From Diorhabda sublineata (lineage: Eukaryota; Arthropoda; Insecta; Coleoptera; Chrysomelidae): a DNA stretch of 64,000 nucleotides. The first letter of the stretch is position 1. Each line of letters starts with the position of its first letter. Below the pieces are notes generated by a model. That model worked only from the letters and a program-made list of their open reading frames with translations, did not search any database and was not told the DNA's origin. The stretch spans positions 15,939,001-16,003,000 of the forward strand of contig NC_079477.1 in the NCBI RefSeq assembly GCF_026230105.1, in the 5' to 3' direction. This document shows, in pieces, positions 35,226 through 45,511 of this stretch. A program made the position numbers and the translations under genes.

Positions 35226-37130
35226 TAAATTAAGTGGAAAAATAAAAACAAATTTTATAGTGGAAAGTTAATGATATTAGGCCAGGCAAATTTATATTTT
35301 TGGATCAACTGAACTGGTGTTATACTGGACTGGAATATCAATTCTTGAGCGTTAACTTTAGATTTGAGGTGTTTGTTTTACTATCCCCATAGGATCCTAA
35401 TACTTTGCATGGTGAAATATGTTGATGATAGTTAAGATAAAAATGTTTTGCAAAGTGTTAATATTTTTATCTCAGTAGTCATAATGCTGTTTCAAGATGA
35501 TTCCCATAAAATAGAAGTGTTTGATTTGTTCCTTCTTTTTCTGTCGATTTAACTCACGTGAAACGCTATGACGCATAAGGTTCTTTGTTTGCAAATTACT
35601 CCAAAGATTTATATTGTGATTATATTCTCATCGCCGTTAGATCGTTTTTCCCTTCCCATATTGGAAATTATACATTTCGACATTGCTTGGATAGACGTAG
35701 GTAACAATTACCAAAAAAGTATCGATTGCTCTTGACAACGGCTTATTAAGTCAATTTGACGACAGTTTGTATATCAGTTTATCACCATTGGATGGTGATA
35801 ATTTATTTATTAATATAAATCGTGTGCCTTATTTACTTGAATAACACCCCAGATTCAACAAGTTCCAACTATGAATAAAGGAAATAACGTCCATTTTTTA
35901 TTTCATCAATAACGTCAATCTACCAATGATCTTTTTACTAACAAGCTCCCATACCTCGCTCTCTCTAATTTTAATTTAACTCTATGATAAAAAGTGTTTG
36001 AAATAAATAAATATACCTATTATTATTCTCAGAACTACCATTCTACACCTCATGCACACTAACAAAATCACGGTATGAACTTTGTGCTCTATAAAAATAA
36101 AATGAATTTTCAGAAAAATCAACTTGACTCTCCCTGTTCAAGACAACGATAATTATTGTCATGTATTTTGTGTACAAACATGTCTAATCACGTCTAGGAA
36201 CCAATAACTGTAGTAAAATTCTCAAAAGTATATAATGAAATAACTTCAAATTTATCAACTTTAAATACAAAAACTGGTGAAATTTGTGTTCAAACCTTTT
36301 TATAATTTTTACAGAAAATAATTCATTAAAAAATTGAAATATACTATTATATGCAGGATACTACATACTGAAACGCTTCTAATTGTCAATTATGGAATCG
36401 CATCTCAGAAGTTAATAGATATTGCCGACAGGCGGCAAATCGGCTAATTATTCGCTTCTGGCTGGGAAGCATTTAGTAATCCAGAAAAAATCTTGGTGAA
36501 AGTAGTTTCAATATAAATTCAATATCTATGATTCTTTCTGACTTTTGAGAAACAAATCATCTACAAATTCAACCTTTGAATTTCTAGTTTTTCTGTAAAA
36601 AGAGTTGTTGATTTTTTGAAATTCAACGAACAAAAAAATATTTACAAAACTATTCTTTTATTAATTTCGTTAAAATATATTCAATAAGTTGTCTGGTGTA
36701 TTGGTAAACAGTTGAAGTGTCGAAGTGACGAATTAAGAGAGTTTTCTGCAAGTTTATAGTTTATACAGCTTGTTCATAATATAACTCTATTTTGGTTACG
36801 TTTACAAAAAAAAGATAAGAACAAGCTTTTTTTAAATAAGTGTAAGTTTACTAGTTTACTTTTACAATAAAATAACCAAAATAATCAGGTTTTTATAAAC
36901 AGTAAATGTACATTCTCAATGTTTTATAATATATCTAATCGCACATATAACGGTTCAAAATGCCTAGTTTTACATCTATAGCAGCTCTAGGATAGTGGGC
37001 GATAAAAATTTGAAATAGATAAATACTCATATATTTACAAAAACTTATAGAGAGAGAGTATTTTGAAATAATCGAAATTGTAACAGTTTTTCATACAATC
37101 ACCTTATGTGAGATAGCGACCACTACGCGG
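35226..37130. other. AT-rich unassigned DNA
   Basis: No gene was recognised. A near-perfect short palindrome TATCACCATTGGATGGTGATA occurs at about 35778-35800. The rest is AT-rich without structure. Confidence 0.45.
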
Positions 37131-37136
37131 GTGATA

Positions 37137-37216
37137 TGGTGTGGTAACATTATTGGTGGTGAGGGCTTACTTCATTTGGTGTGGTAACTTTATTGGTGGT
37201 GAGGGCTAACTTCTGC
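37137..37216. repeat. tandem duplication, 40-bp unit, two copies
   Basis: TGGTGTGGTAACATTATTGG at 37137 recurs exactly 40 bp later as TGGTGTGGTAACTTTATTGG at 37177. Each copy runs on through TGGTGAGGGCT(T/A)ACTTC. Only a few mismatches separate the two copies, so the duplication is fairly recent. It is GT-rich on the plus strand, unlike its flanks. Confidence 0.92.
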
Positions 37217-37970
37217 TTAATTTTTGATTGGACCCTTGCTACAGATGTTGTCTCCCTATTTAGTTGAAAGTACCAAATACAAAGGGCTCAGTAGATTTCT
37301 TTTGGTGTTTCCTTGTATTCTTTCCCATTGCCACTGCACCAGAAGCTTTTTTTTCTGGCTGACTTTCCTCCTTCTTCTCGGAATATCTCTTCCAAAAGAC
37401 TCGATTAACAATCTGTGTTATACTGAGTATATTCTTGGATTCGTGTTGCATGGTTTTGTTTTTATTGTTGATTTTATAGGTCTTATATTATGTTGTTTTC
37501 TCAGTATGTTCCACACTTTCAGATTTTGTCTTTTAATTGTTTAATATCTGCTACAGATTTTAATACGGTGTCTTGATTACGATAATTTTTCCTGATGTTT
37601 CCTAAATAAATAACAACTAGCACAACTGTCTAAATTTTTTCCTGGGATCAACTCATCGGTTTCATCTGTAATTTGTGGATTTCTATGTCCAATATTGTTT
37701 TCAGGACTGAAAGGTGACATTGGAGCTTATCTTGCAATAAATTAAAATATTTGGGATTACAGTGTTTATTAAATAAGATTACTCAAAAATTAATTAAGCC
37801 AATCTATACCAGCTTTCTTCTTAGTCCCACACTTGAGGACTGACAAAAACAAGGATGTAGTGGTTGGAAACTTGGATACATACTGAGAATAAATTTGACT
37901 ATATAGTAAAAAATAATATTCAACAGTTAGCGTCGTCTTAATTTCCTAGTTCACACAATTACAATTGTTA
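37217..37970. other. unassigned DNA with overlapping open frames on both strands
   Basis: At 37224-37544 (+) a 106-codon frame is Leu/Phe/Cys-rich and hydrophobic. On the minus strand the same DNA (37260-37451) encodes a Lys/Glu/Ser-rich peptide containing WKRYSEKKEESQPEKKASG. The minus-strand reading looks more like an ordinary soluble protein, and the hydrophobic plus-strand one could be its shadow. Neither is recognised. The remaining sequence has no signal. Confidence 0.3.
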
Positions 37971-37980
37971 TAATGAGAGC

Positions 37981-38097
37981 ACACTGTTTACACTACACAC
38001 CAACACAATTACACTGTCTGACGCGCGTTTCGATAACCAGGTTAGTCAGTCTCTGAAGTAATTGTGAGTGTTAAGGTAGTGATAGTGTAAACAGTGT
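37981..38097. repeat. nested hairpin with CG-rich loop
   Basis: ACACTGTTTACACTA at 37981-37995 is perfectly complementary to TAGTGTAAACAGTGT at 38083-38097. Inside it, AACACAATTAC (38002-38012) pairs imperfectly with GTAATTGTGAGTGTT (38058-38072). The apical region, about 38015-38055, contains CTGACGCGCGTTTCG followed by CCAGGTTAGTCAG and is far more CpG-rich than the surroundings. The nested arms and distinctive apex suggest a defined repeat unit rather than chance. From memory, a CGAAACGCGCGTC-type string is recurrent in insect repeats, but I cannot name the family. Confidence 0.8.
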
Positions 38098-38109
38098 ATT
38101 CAGTATTCA

Positions 38110-38820
38110 TACTTTATAAAAAAATATTATTAGCACTTCAAACAAATAAATTAGACATCAATTTATTTGAAAATCAATTTGAATTAACTTTTTAGCACTT
38201 CATATGGGAATTATAAAATAATTATTCTCCCTGCATCAACTATCAAATTACCATGTTTAAAAACAATGTAAACATTTGTAAAGAACGGAAAAAGAAAAGC
38301 TTAAATGTAAACAATGTGCCTGAACGTGTTTGGACTGTATTTACATTGGCATGAGCTAGTTTAAACATCGCCAGCAAAATCAACAGAAAAAAAAGTGAAA
38401 ACTAAACAAACGTCTGTGAATTTTATAAAAGTTCAACACATCTTCTGAATATCTCAGCTTCGAAGTCAATCTTTTTTTTTTCTGTTAAAAACAAAATGAT
38501 TAACATGCTTCATTGGAAGTTTACTTATGAAAAGTAGTATTTTTTCAATTACTGTATTTTCAGTGTCAAAATGATATATTTTATTAAACTAAAATGATGT
38601 CATGAGAAGACTTGGCTTAGTTAGAGGTAGGCGTCGAAACTTTCTCACTATTCTAGTGATTTCAGTTTATTATGGCTATTTGATATTCTTATTACACTTT
38701 GCAATATTTGTATAAAAATTTTTTTTATTTTATTTTTATTTAAATTTTTAAATAAAAATCGGAAATAACTCAATAAACATGCAAACTTCATCAATTGCTC
38801 TTAAAAAAAGTTCTGTTTAA
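38110..38820. other. AT-rich unassigned DNA
   Basis: No gene was seen. An A/T palindromic stretch (TTTTTATTTAAA...TTTAAATAAAAA) lies at about 38722-38757. Confidence 0.45.
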
Positions 38821-38825
38821 TACGT

Positions 38826-39100
38826 TTAATACCTTAATACGTCACCTGTACGTGGTTTTGTTTGTTTGTTAGTGACCTTTTTTGTAACTCTCCTTTGCGG
38901 TTTATTGCTGTTACTATATACCACCACTTTAATTGCGTTCGTCCGGATTCGCCGGTCATGGGTGCAAATCTTATCCACGCTGTAAAAAAAATTGTTATAT
39001 CCAGGAAATTTTGGAATTCGTGCCATAAATTCACGCACTCTTGGCGAATACTCAGCATTTTGACATCTAGAGAGATATTCGCTTGTCCATAGATGAACAC
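38826..39100 (-). other. unassigned, possibly exonic or repeat-derived segment
   Basis: Two minus-strand frames are open across this stretch (38826-39038 and 38834-39100), and base composition is more balanced than in the flanks. On the minus strand an 11-T tract ends in ACAG at about 38984-38981, immediately before CGTGGATAAGATTTGCACCC, which looks like a 3' splice acceptor. The following sequence holds a B-box-like GGCGAATCCGG string and ends in an (AACA)n-like tail near 38860. The tail and B-box-like string would fit a short interspersed element, but no A box was found. Function unknown. Confidence 0.3.
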
Positions 39101-40825
39101 ATAAAAATGAATATAATGAATATTTTATTACGTTTCAAATAGAAATTTTCTCGCTATAACTATAATATTTAGAAACGAAGACAGGTATCAATATTGTGTA
39201 TAATTAGCAAATACTTTGAGACCATGTGTAACCTTAAATCTATACCACTCAGAAATAAAACAACACAACATTCCGGGAATGATTTATGCAGAATATTTTC
39301 GGTATAGTGACCAGATTTACTCACAGCTTACATTACTAAATTATGTTAGCTACTGTTTTATTGAGAAGAAAGCAAAAAGGCTGATTGAAAAAAGAATAAA
39401 TACAGCAGTTTATATTTTTAAAAAGTTTGTGAATCTATGATATACATGAATGTTTGTTTGTTTGTTAACAGAAACGAAATATTATAAAAATTATTAATCG
39501 TATGTAATGATAATTTCAAAAATAATAAACTAAATAATGGTTATAACTAACTGGACTTCTATTATAATTCATCATTATGTATAGTAATTTTTTCAAGCTT
39601 CTATTAGCTTCACCGACAGAATATACCCTAAGAAGAAATGCAAACTAAGTTGTTATTCAGTGGAAACAACATGGTGGATTTTTTATGCTAGTGCCCTCGA
39701 TGGTACATGGCAGAACTAATCTATTTTCTATATCTATTATTCATTTCCGATTTCGCAGTATCGTGAATCCACGATAGAAAACTTCTTACAACTGGAACAC
39801 GTTTATTTACAAAATAATATTTACACACATTTTCAGCGGATCCAAGGGAAATTAGTGATTACAATATCCCAAGATACGTAAAAAGGTTTAAGTCGATTTG
39901 TCTACCATCATAAGTCAAAATATTGATATATTGATTAATATTGATATCAGAAATACATAAAATATCACGGCACTTTAATAGTAAAATGAATAAACTATTT
40001 TAATTCATCACAGTTGAAATCAAAGGTTGTGGAGACGTTTTTTGTATATAGAAAGAGTAATTATTTCGTTAGCTTAAAATCTAAAGTACTAAAAGAAGTA
40101 ATATTAACCGCTTGTTATAATGAATAGATTATGAAGTCATGAATGAGATAATAAAAATAATGCATTGAGTCACAATTCACCACAAAACAAAAATCATACA
40201 ATAATTATGAAAATTTACGAACAGGTGATAAGTTACAAGAAAAAAGAATTCTTAGAAATCGTTTATATAAGAGGTGAGAAAAATAGACTGAATCTATGGC
40301 TACGATTCTGAGACAAATAATCATAGTTCTCAATTGGAAAATAGAGAACCAGAGAATATATTACACTCCTATTTCAATGATGCAATCTCACAGACAGAAT
40401 TCATAACTTTCAATAGTGCCTTATTATATAATGTGGCGCTATGAAAAACAAGTGCCCGATATTTTTAATAATTAAACATTGATTCTGTGATATGGCAATA
40501 TTGAAATTTCTAGTATTGTTAAGCTGCTGGTAAAAACTATTATGGTTGCTCTCTAGTGTGATCAGGCTTTATTGCAAAGTTTATGTGACTTAAAAATGGA
40601 TATAGAAAGTTTACTTATGACACTATTTTAAGTAAAAATACATTGCATACCATTTTATTCTCGCGATATTTTACACGTAAATGAGGTTTAAATGAAAAAT
40701 ACCTATACTTATATTTTTTGTTCTAGTTATTCATCAAAATGGACCCTAGATCACTAGACGCATTCGTATTGAGCCTCTGTTCAAATTACACGAATCAGAA
40801 CTAGATACAATATACTCTATATGGA
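39101..40825. other. AT-rich unassigned DNA
   Basis: No domain was recognised in the small plus-strand frame at 39216-39440, which is Tyr/Lys/Ile-rich. A (TTTG)n-like short tract lies at about 39450-39466. Otherwise nothing. Confidence 0.45.
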
Positions 40826-40829
40826 CTAT

Positions 40830-41110
40830 ACTCCTATACAGACAGGTTTGGTATGAGAAAAAACGTCCCTATGTTGCGGTTCCAGCAATATTCATTTTCT
40901 CTCTCGTTCGAGACACTTTCTCTATACTTCGCGCATGCTTTATGCGCACAAAAGATTCGCACAACTAACCGAAGCGCTCAGAGGAGAGAGAAAACGATAC
41001 ACAATTTGTTTCACTTAGTCGGAACACCTTCCCCTTACAGGAACTGCCCAAATCGAAGTATTACATATATGGTCTCCGCCGCCACCGCCGCGAGATGTAA
41101 CTGGCGTTAA
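40830..41110. promoter_or_regulatory. GC/CpG-rich block upstream of the transposase relic
   Basis: The plus strand carries pyrimidine-rich TTTCTCTCTCGTTCGAG, then TTCGCGCATGCTTTATGCGC (a near-palindrome), AGCGCTCAGAGGAGAGAG, and finally TCTCCGCCGCCACCGCCGCG at 41072-41091. This is the most GC-rich stretch in the window. The 85-codon plus-strand frame over it (40853-41110) has no recognisable domain. Because it lies 150 bp before a splice-acceptor-like site and a transposase remnant, it may be that element's 5' non-coding region and promoter. It could alternatively be an unrelated CpG-rich repeat. Confidence 0.35.
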
Positions 41111-41224
41111 TTCTATTATATTTGAACATCAAAGCGAGTCGGATGGATCTGGGTACATAGTGTGTCTGGGAGCTGTCATTATTATTAAAAAAATGATTTT
41201 TCTGCTTATCCGAATACTTATCGT

Positions 41225-43060
41225 ATTTTAAAAGCATTTTGTTTTGCAGAGCCTGACGTACTTGTTGGTGATAACGGCAGGAGCAGGATTACAACTTGCA
41301 CCTTTGGAACACCTACACGGGGAGAAACAAGTTCTTAAGTCAAATAATTGTTGAGACCGACAGCGATAATACTGTATCGGCAAGACAGCTTCAGTAGACC
41401 AAGCTGAAACTAGCCTTTTAGTTGAGACTCAATTAGTACATTTGAAAAATACTACTACTGAAAGGAACTTAGTAGCTAATAAACTGAATTAGTACCTTTG
41501 GAAAACCTCACTTCTAAGACTAAAATCACAAGCCCTATAACTGATGAGAGATTAGTGCTTTCAACTGTTAAGACTAATTTATTACCCTCGATAACCGTCA
41601 CTGTTGACACTGAAAACAACAATATAAATGAGACTAAATCAGTACTATCGGGATACCTAAATGTGGAAACTGACATAAGCCTTTTAACCAATATGTGAAC
41701 TTGTTTCACAAAACATGGTAAAGTTTACAAAGAAAAAAAAAATTCTTCAAATACGGAAATTGCTAAAAAGAGGAGAGATGAAAGCCTAGAGTACACATCA
41801 TCTGCCACTAAAAAAATTATAGAAGAAAAAAAATTAGACAACCATGCGCAAAAAACTGCATCTTGAAGTATAAAGCCAGAATTGGGACAAGTGATAGGGA
41901 ACGATTATTTGAAAGTTAGTGGAAGCTTGGAGATTTAGGTACGCAGCGACATTTTCTTCTCAAATGTATTGAAAAAACTGCTCCATCAGTAAAATTCACA
42001 ATCAAAAGTAAACCAAGACTATTTAATAACTCGTCCTATTTGTATATCGCAGATGAGAAAAAAATGTTTTTCAGAAACACGTTAGGTATAAGTGACCGAC
42101 CAACTCAAACATCACGGGAATATATTGAAGGTGGTAAGAGTATCGCTTAACTTTACAGGGACTAAAAACGAGAGCAAACTATAAAAGGTGAGCCACATGT
42201 AAATGAATCAATGTTTTCAATAATGAATTCAATATTCTCATTTTTTCTCAGAATACGGACAGTGTAATTTGTGCGAGGCTATCAAAAACTCACCAGTCGA
42301 TCCAATGCTGGCAGAAAAGTATGAAGTTCACCAATACGAAAAGGTTTTAAGTAAAATAAGTAAAGATGATGCACGTGAAAACCCGTCAACACAGATTGCT
42401 TCGATTCCCAAGCTGTTATGCCATGCCCTCGCGGAAATACCTAACTGTTTTATTACAAATCTTAAGTCAATTGCTACAATTTCACCATAACAAACATCGT
42501 CAGAGAAAACAGGAAATGTTATCATTGGAATCAAGAAGAAGCGAACGAAATAGCATCCTGCCAAAAAAGTGAATGACGAAAACTTGGAATTGACAAAAAT
42601 AAATATGTTATGGCGATGTAGTTTACCACTTAGAGATAAAAAGTAATCTGTGGTCATACACAGCAGATGACACAGCACATTCAGTGATTATGAAAGCTGT
42701 AAAACAAGCCCTTAAGAGAGGGCCAATATTTTTACGGCAATAGTATGCAACAATAATTAGAACTGCTAATAAGACTGGTACTCTATGATGTAATAAAATT
42801 GGGCCACACTGACATAAATGGAATACAAGTTTTATCTGAAAGGGAAACCCCTTTCATCTTAAGTGAAAACCTCCTATGAGAATAAAGATTTCCAAGAAAA
42901 AATGGCTCTGAGTTAGTTCTGATCCCGGCCTACACAACTAAGCCAAAGATTGATGCAAATAAAAAGAAAGACTTACCTTTATTTCAAGCCAGTGTAATTC
43001 ACAGCCGTACCTAACTATGTATCAGTCTATACTAGATTTAAGAAATTAATTTCAATCTAA
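41225..43060 (+). pseudogene. decayed large transposase of an arthropod-wide family, with repetitive N-terminal region
   Basis: The relic starts after a good 3' splice-acceptor-like tract, GCATTTTGTTTTGCAG, ending at about 41250. An N-terminal Thr/Leu/Val-rich region (41400-41700) follows, in which (E/K)T.LV..-like units recur. Then come a Lys-rich stretch and the conserved core read across frameshifts: LVEAWRF or KLGDLGTQRHFLLK near 41925-41960, FFRNTLGISDRPTQTSREYI at 42068-42127, then EGGKSIA. A C-x-x-C-E pair (QCNLCEAIKN, 42258-42290) precedes FDSQAVMPCPRGNT and LFYYKS near 42400-42450, CYHWNQEEANEIASC near 42517-42560, ADDTAHSVIMKAVKQALKRG at 42666-42722, and near 42960 KKKDLPLFQASVI. 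From family knowledge this motif order belongs to a transposase-like protein found in many insect genomes, usually left as an uncharacterised protein. The exact superfamily is not certain. Stops and frameshifts are frequent; the copy is dead. Confidence 0.7.
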
Positions 43061-43565
43061 AATTCTCCTTTCATATTGCTCAATATTTTTTTTTGTTTTT
43101 TGTTGTCCTTTCTTACTTACATTAAACGGAGATTGACTTAAGTTTAAATACAACTTTTGTGGGCGAGCTTTAGTTAAAGCATTTCTAGGTTTAATATTTT
43201 CTTATTATATACTTACACTAAGCTAAAATTCAAATGAAGTCATACTTCTTTTTATTTACCCAAGCTCTAACTCTATAAGTCTAAATAAAATTAACATCAT
43301 TAGTAGTGCCATATCATTGAAAAAAAAATTAATTTAAACTATCTGTAAATTTTAAATATCTTCAAACTCGAATTTGGTACCCTTTAGTACCAAACTAACT
43401 GATCCAGAATACATTTTATGCAAAATGGTTTTTATTTTAGCTTTCCTGTAAAATTTATGCATTTATGCGCTTATGGAACAATTTAAATTGATGTCTTTGA
43501 TTTTTTCCAATTTTGACGCTATAATGTAATCATAGTTAGAGAGTTTTCAGTCGCAAAAAGTGCGC
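43061..43565. other. AT-rich unassigned DNA
   Basis: Contains poly-T and poly-A runs and presumably the non-coding 3' part of the transposase element. A polyadenylation-like AAATAAAATTAA occurs at about 43283-43294. No terminal repeat was found. Confidence 0.4.
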
Positions 43566-43569
43566 AAAT

Positions 43570-43765
43570 CTATACATGATCACCAGATTCTAGACTTCTT
43601 TGGAAGTGTGTCAAAAGGAAAACGGTTTCACATAATTCCTGATATTCCATTTCATTCCAGGAGAGAGCAGTTGAAAGCTATTTCGAAAGAAACTTTCCAG
43701 AGTGGGTTTCAGTCATTCACTTACATTTGAGATAAGTGCATGAGCACAAAGATTCAATTTTTATG
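43570..43765 (+). pseudogene. possible mariner-type transposase C-terminus
   Basis: The plus strand reads ILDFFGSVSKGKRFHIIPDI at about 43587-43646. A variant of the family's R(E/R)QLKAI(P/S)KE-x-F-Q helix then reads SRREQLKAISKETFQSGFQ at 43660-43715, followed by DKCMS just after a stop. Mariner-family proteins end with a helix of this type and then W-x-K-C-I-x-x-x-G-D-Y-(F/V)-E-G. Here the final GDYFEG motif is not present, so the assignment is tentative. About 60 codons remain, with one stop. Confidence 0.4.
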
Positions 43766-45120
43766 TTACCACACCTCCTATAAAAAGTTCCGATCAACTT
43801 GGGTCGAATTTATCATTCTTTCTAATAAATTTTCAGGTGATTTTGAATCATTTAATGATGATTGTTTCTTTTGTGTCTATTCATACATTAGTTGCCAACG
43901 TCAGATATCATTTTCAAAAAACCAAATTTATTGGGAAATAATAATAATAATAATAAAAATAATTTCTAATAAGGCTATTGTTTATCAAAATAAATTGGAA
44001 ATCAAGATTCAAGGTATTCAAGATATCGAAACAAATTATGAAAAGGAAAAAACTATGAAAAGGAAAACAAATGTTTATTTTGGTATTCAAGTTCAAAATG
44101 GTTTCGTCAACAAAATATATCATTTGAACTGAAGTCAAAATATACAAAATCAATGCCGGTTACTGATTAATTAACCACGTTAGCGTTAATTCATATCGAG
44201 GCTTAGAGTAGTTACCAATATTCAAAATGGAAACTATATATGTATACAAGATGTTTATGATAATTAATTGTTTCATAATTTATGACATGATATTATTTTA
44301 CCTTCTGGGAACTTCTCGAAGAGTTATTATTTCAAGTTTTTTATAATAGTGCGAAAATTTTGCAGGTAAACAACAATTCAGCTTCAACGAGAACAGGTTG
44401 AAATTCGAAAGTGTGAAATGTAAACATAAAAATACAATAAAGGCTGGGATATACTATCGAAAAATTTATTGTCCCTGTAAAATTCTGGTTGTATGTGGTA
44501 AATAAAAAAACCTTTTTCAGTAGATAGTTTGAATAACCAAAACAAAATCATAAACTCAAAAATATTAAATTTTGTATTCCAAAATTAGAGGATTATGTTA
44601 TAATTTTTTTCATAAATAACTATCTCCGTGAGCTTGGCAAAACCAATAAAAGTATGATTTGAAGTTCACGAATCACAACTCTGAAAGGCCGTAAATCATA
44701 ATTATATACTAGTGAAACAACCTTTTATACAGGGTGTCCGGCAGACGCGTATAGACGAGCCCATAATGACGATTTGGGGCCATTTACCTCTATACCAAGT
44801 TGTATTGCTGACGAATTATAGGACCCTGAAGTAGGGCCCTAAATTTGGAAAAAATTTTTTTCAAAACTTCAACTAAGAATACCAAAATTGGTACACTGTA
44901 TAAGACTGTTAAGGACATCAAATAATTGTAAGAAGGTGAACGACCGATTCTGTGTGGGTAATTAGGGATAACATAACCTTAACATTGCACAAGTTTTTTA
45001 TCTGTAAGTTGATTTAAAAAATTTTATTTTCATACCACGAATAATTCTAATACTTCTACTCTTTTTTTTAAGGAATTTATGCATCAAATTCAACAATTAG
45101 TGAATAAGCAGATATAGTAT
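43766..45120. other. AT-rich DNA with one unpaired transposon-like terminus
   Basis: An (ATA)n microsatellite lies at about 43938-43962. At 44731-44745 ACAGGGTGTCCGGCA resembles the CAGGGTG terminus of the foldback at 15.16 kb and of many insect DNA elements; the following 250 bp is less AT-skewed (with AAGTAGGGCCCTAAATTTGG at about 44851-44870). No inverted partner was found, so no element is called. The plus-strand frame 43740-44132 is Lys/Ile-rich and unrecognised. Confidence 0.4.
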
Positions 45121-45123
45121 TGT

Positions 45124-45127
<4 letters not shown>

Positions 45128-45207
<80 letters not shown>
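45128..45207. repeat. (TA)n microsatellite, 80 bp
   Basis: A pure, uninterrupted alternating AT tract. It is almost the same length as the array at 31.9 kb but lacks interruptions, so it is probably young or unstable. The Tyr-Ile run in the minus-strand frame across it is meaningless. Confidence 0.98.
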
Positions 45208-45208
<1 letters not shown>

Positions 45209-45510
45209 CTTTGGACTCTACTTTGATACTTAGGTATGCAGTTTGGAATAGGACTAGGAATAGTTTTGAGCTCCTCTCTACTCTTTTTCGGCACTTATGA
45301 GGGACTCCCTGAAGAGCGAAAAGTATTAATACTGGACAACTTACAGTCACATCAAACTCTGATATCTCATCGGAACATTCACCTGTTGTGCTAAATATGA
45401 AATAATAAATAAATCCCAACAACCTATATAAAGTAACATAAATACTAAATGGGACATTTTTCAAAAAAAGTGAAACCACATATACATTAAATAACTATAA
45501 ATGTCATAGA
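45208..45510. other. unassigned spacer
   Basis: No recognisable feature lies between the TA array and the hAT terminus. The minus-strand open frame across here is not supported by any motif. Confidence 0.4.
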
Positions 45511-45511
45511 C

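Noticed and set aside
37224..37544. 106-codon hydrophobic plus-strand frame as a membrane protein
   Set aside because: Leu/Phe richness is what the antisense of a Lys/Glu-rich minus-strand reading produces. There is no family resemblance, signal peptide or context.
45090..45479. Minus-strand 129-codon frame with Tyr-Ile run
   Set aside because: The run is translation of the (TA)n array, and the flanks carry no motif.
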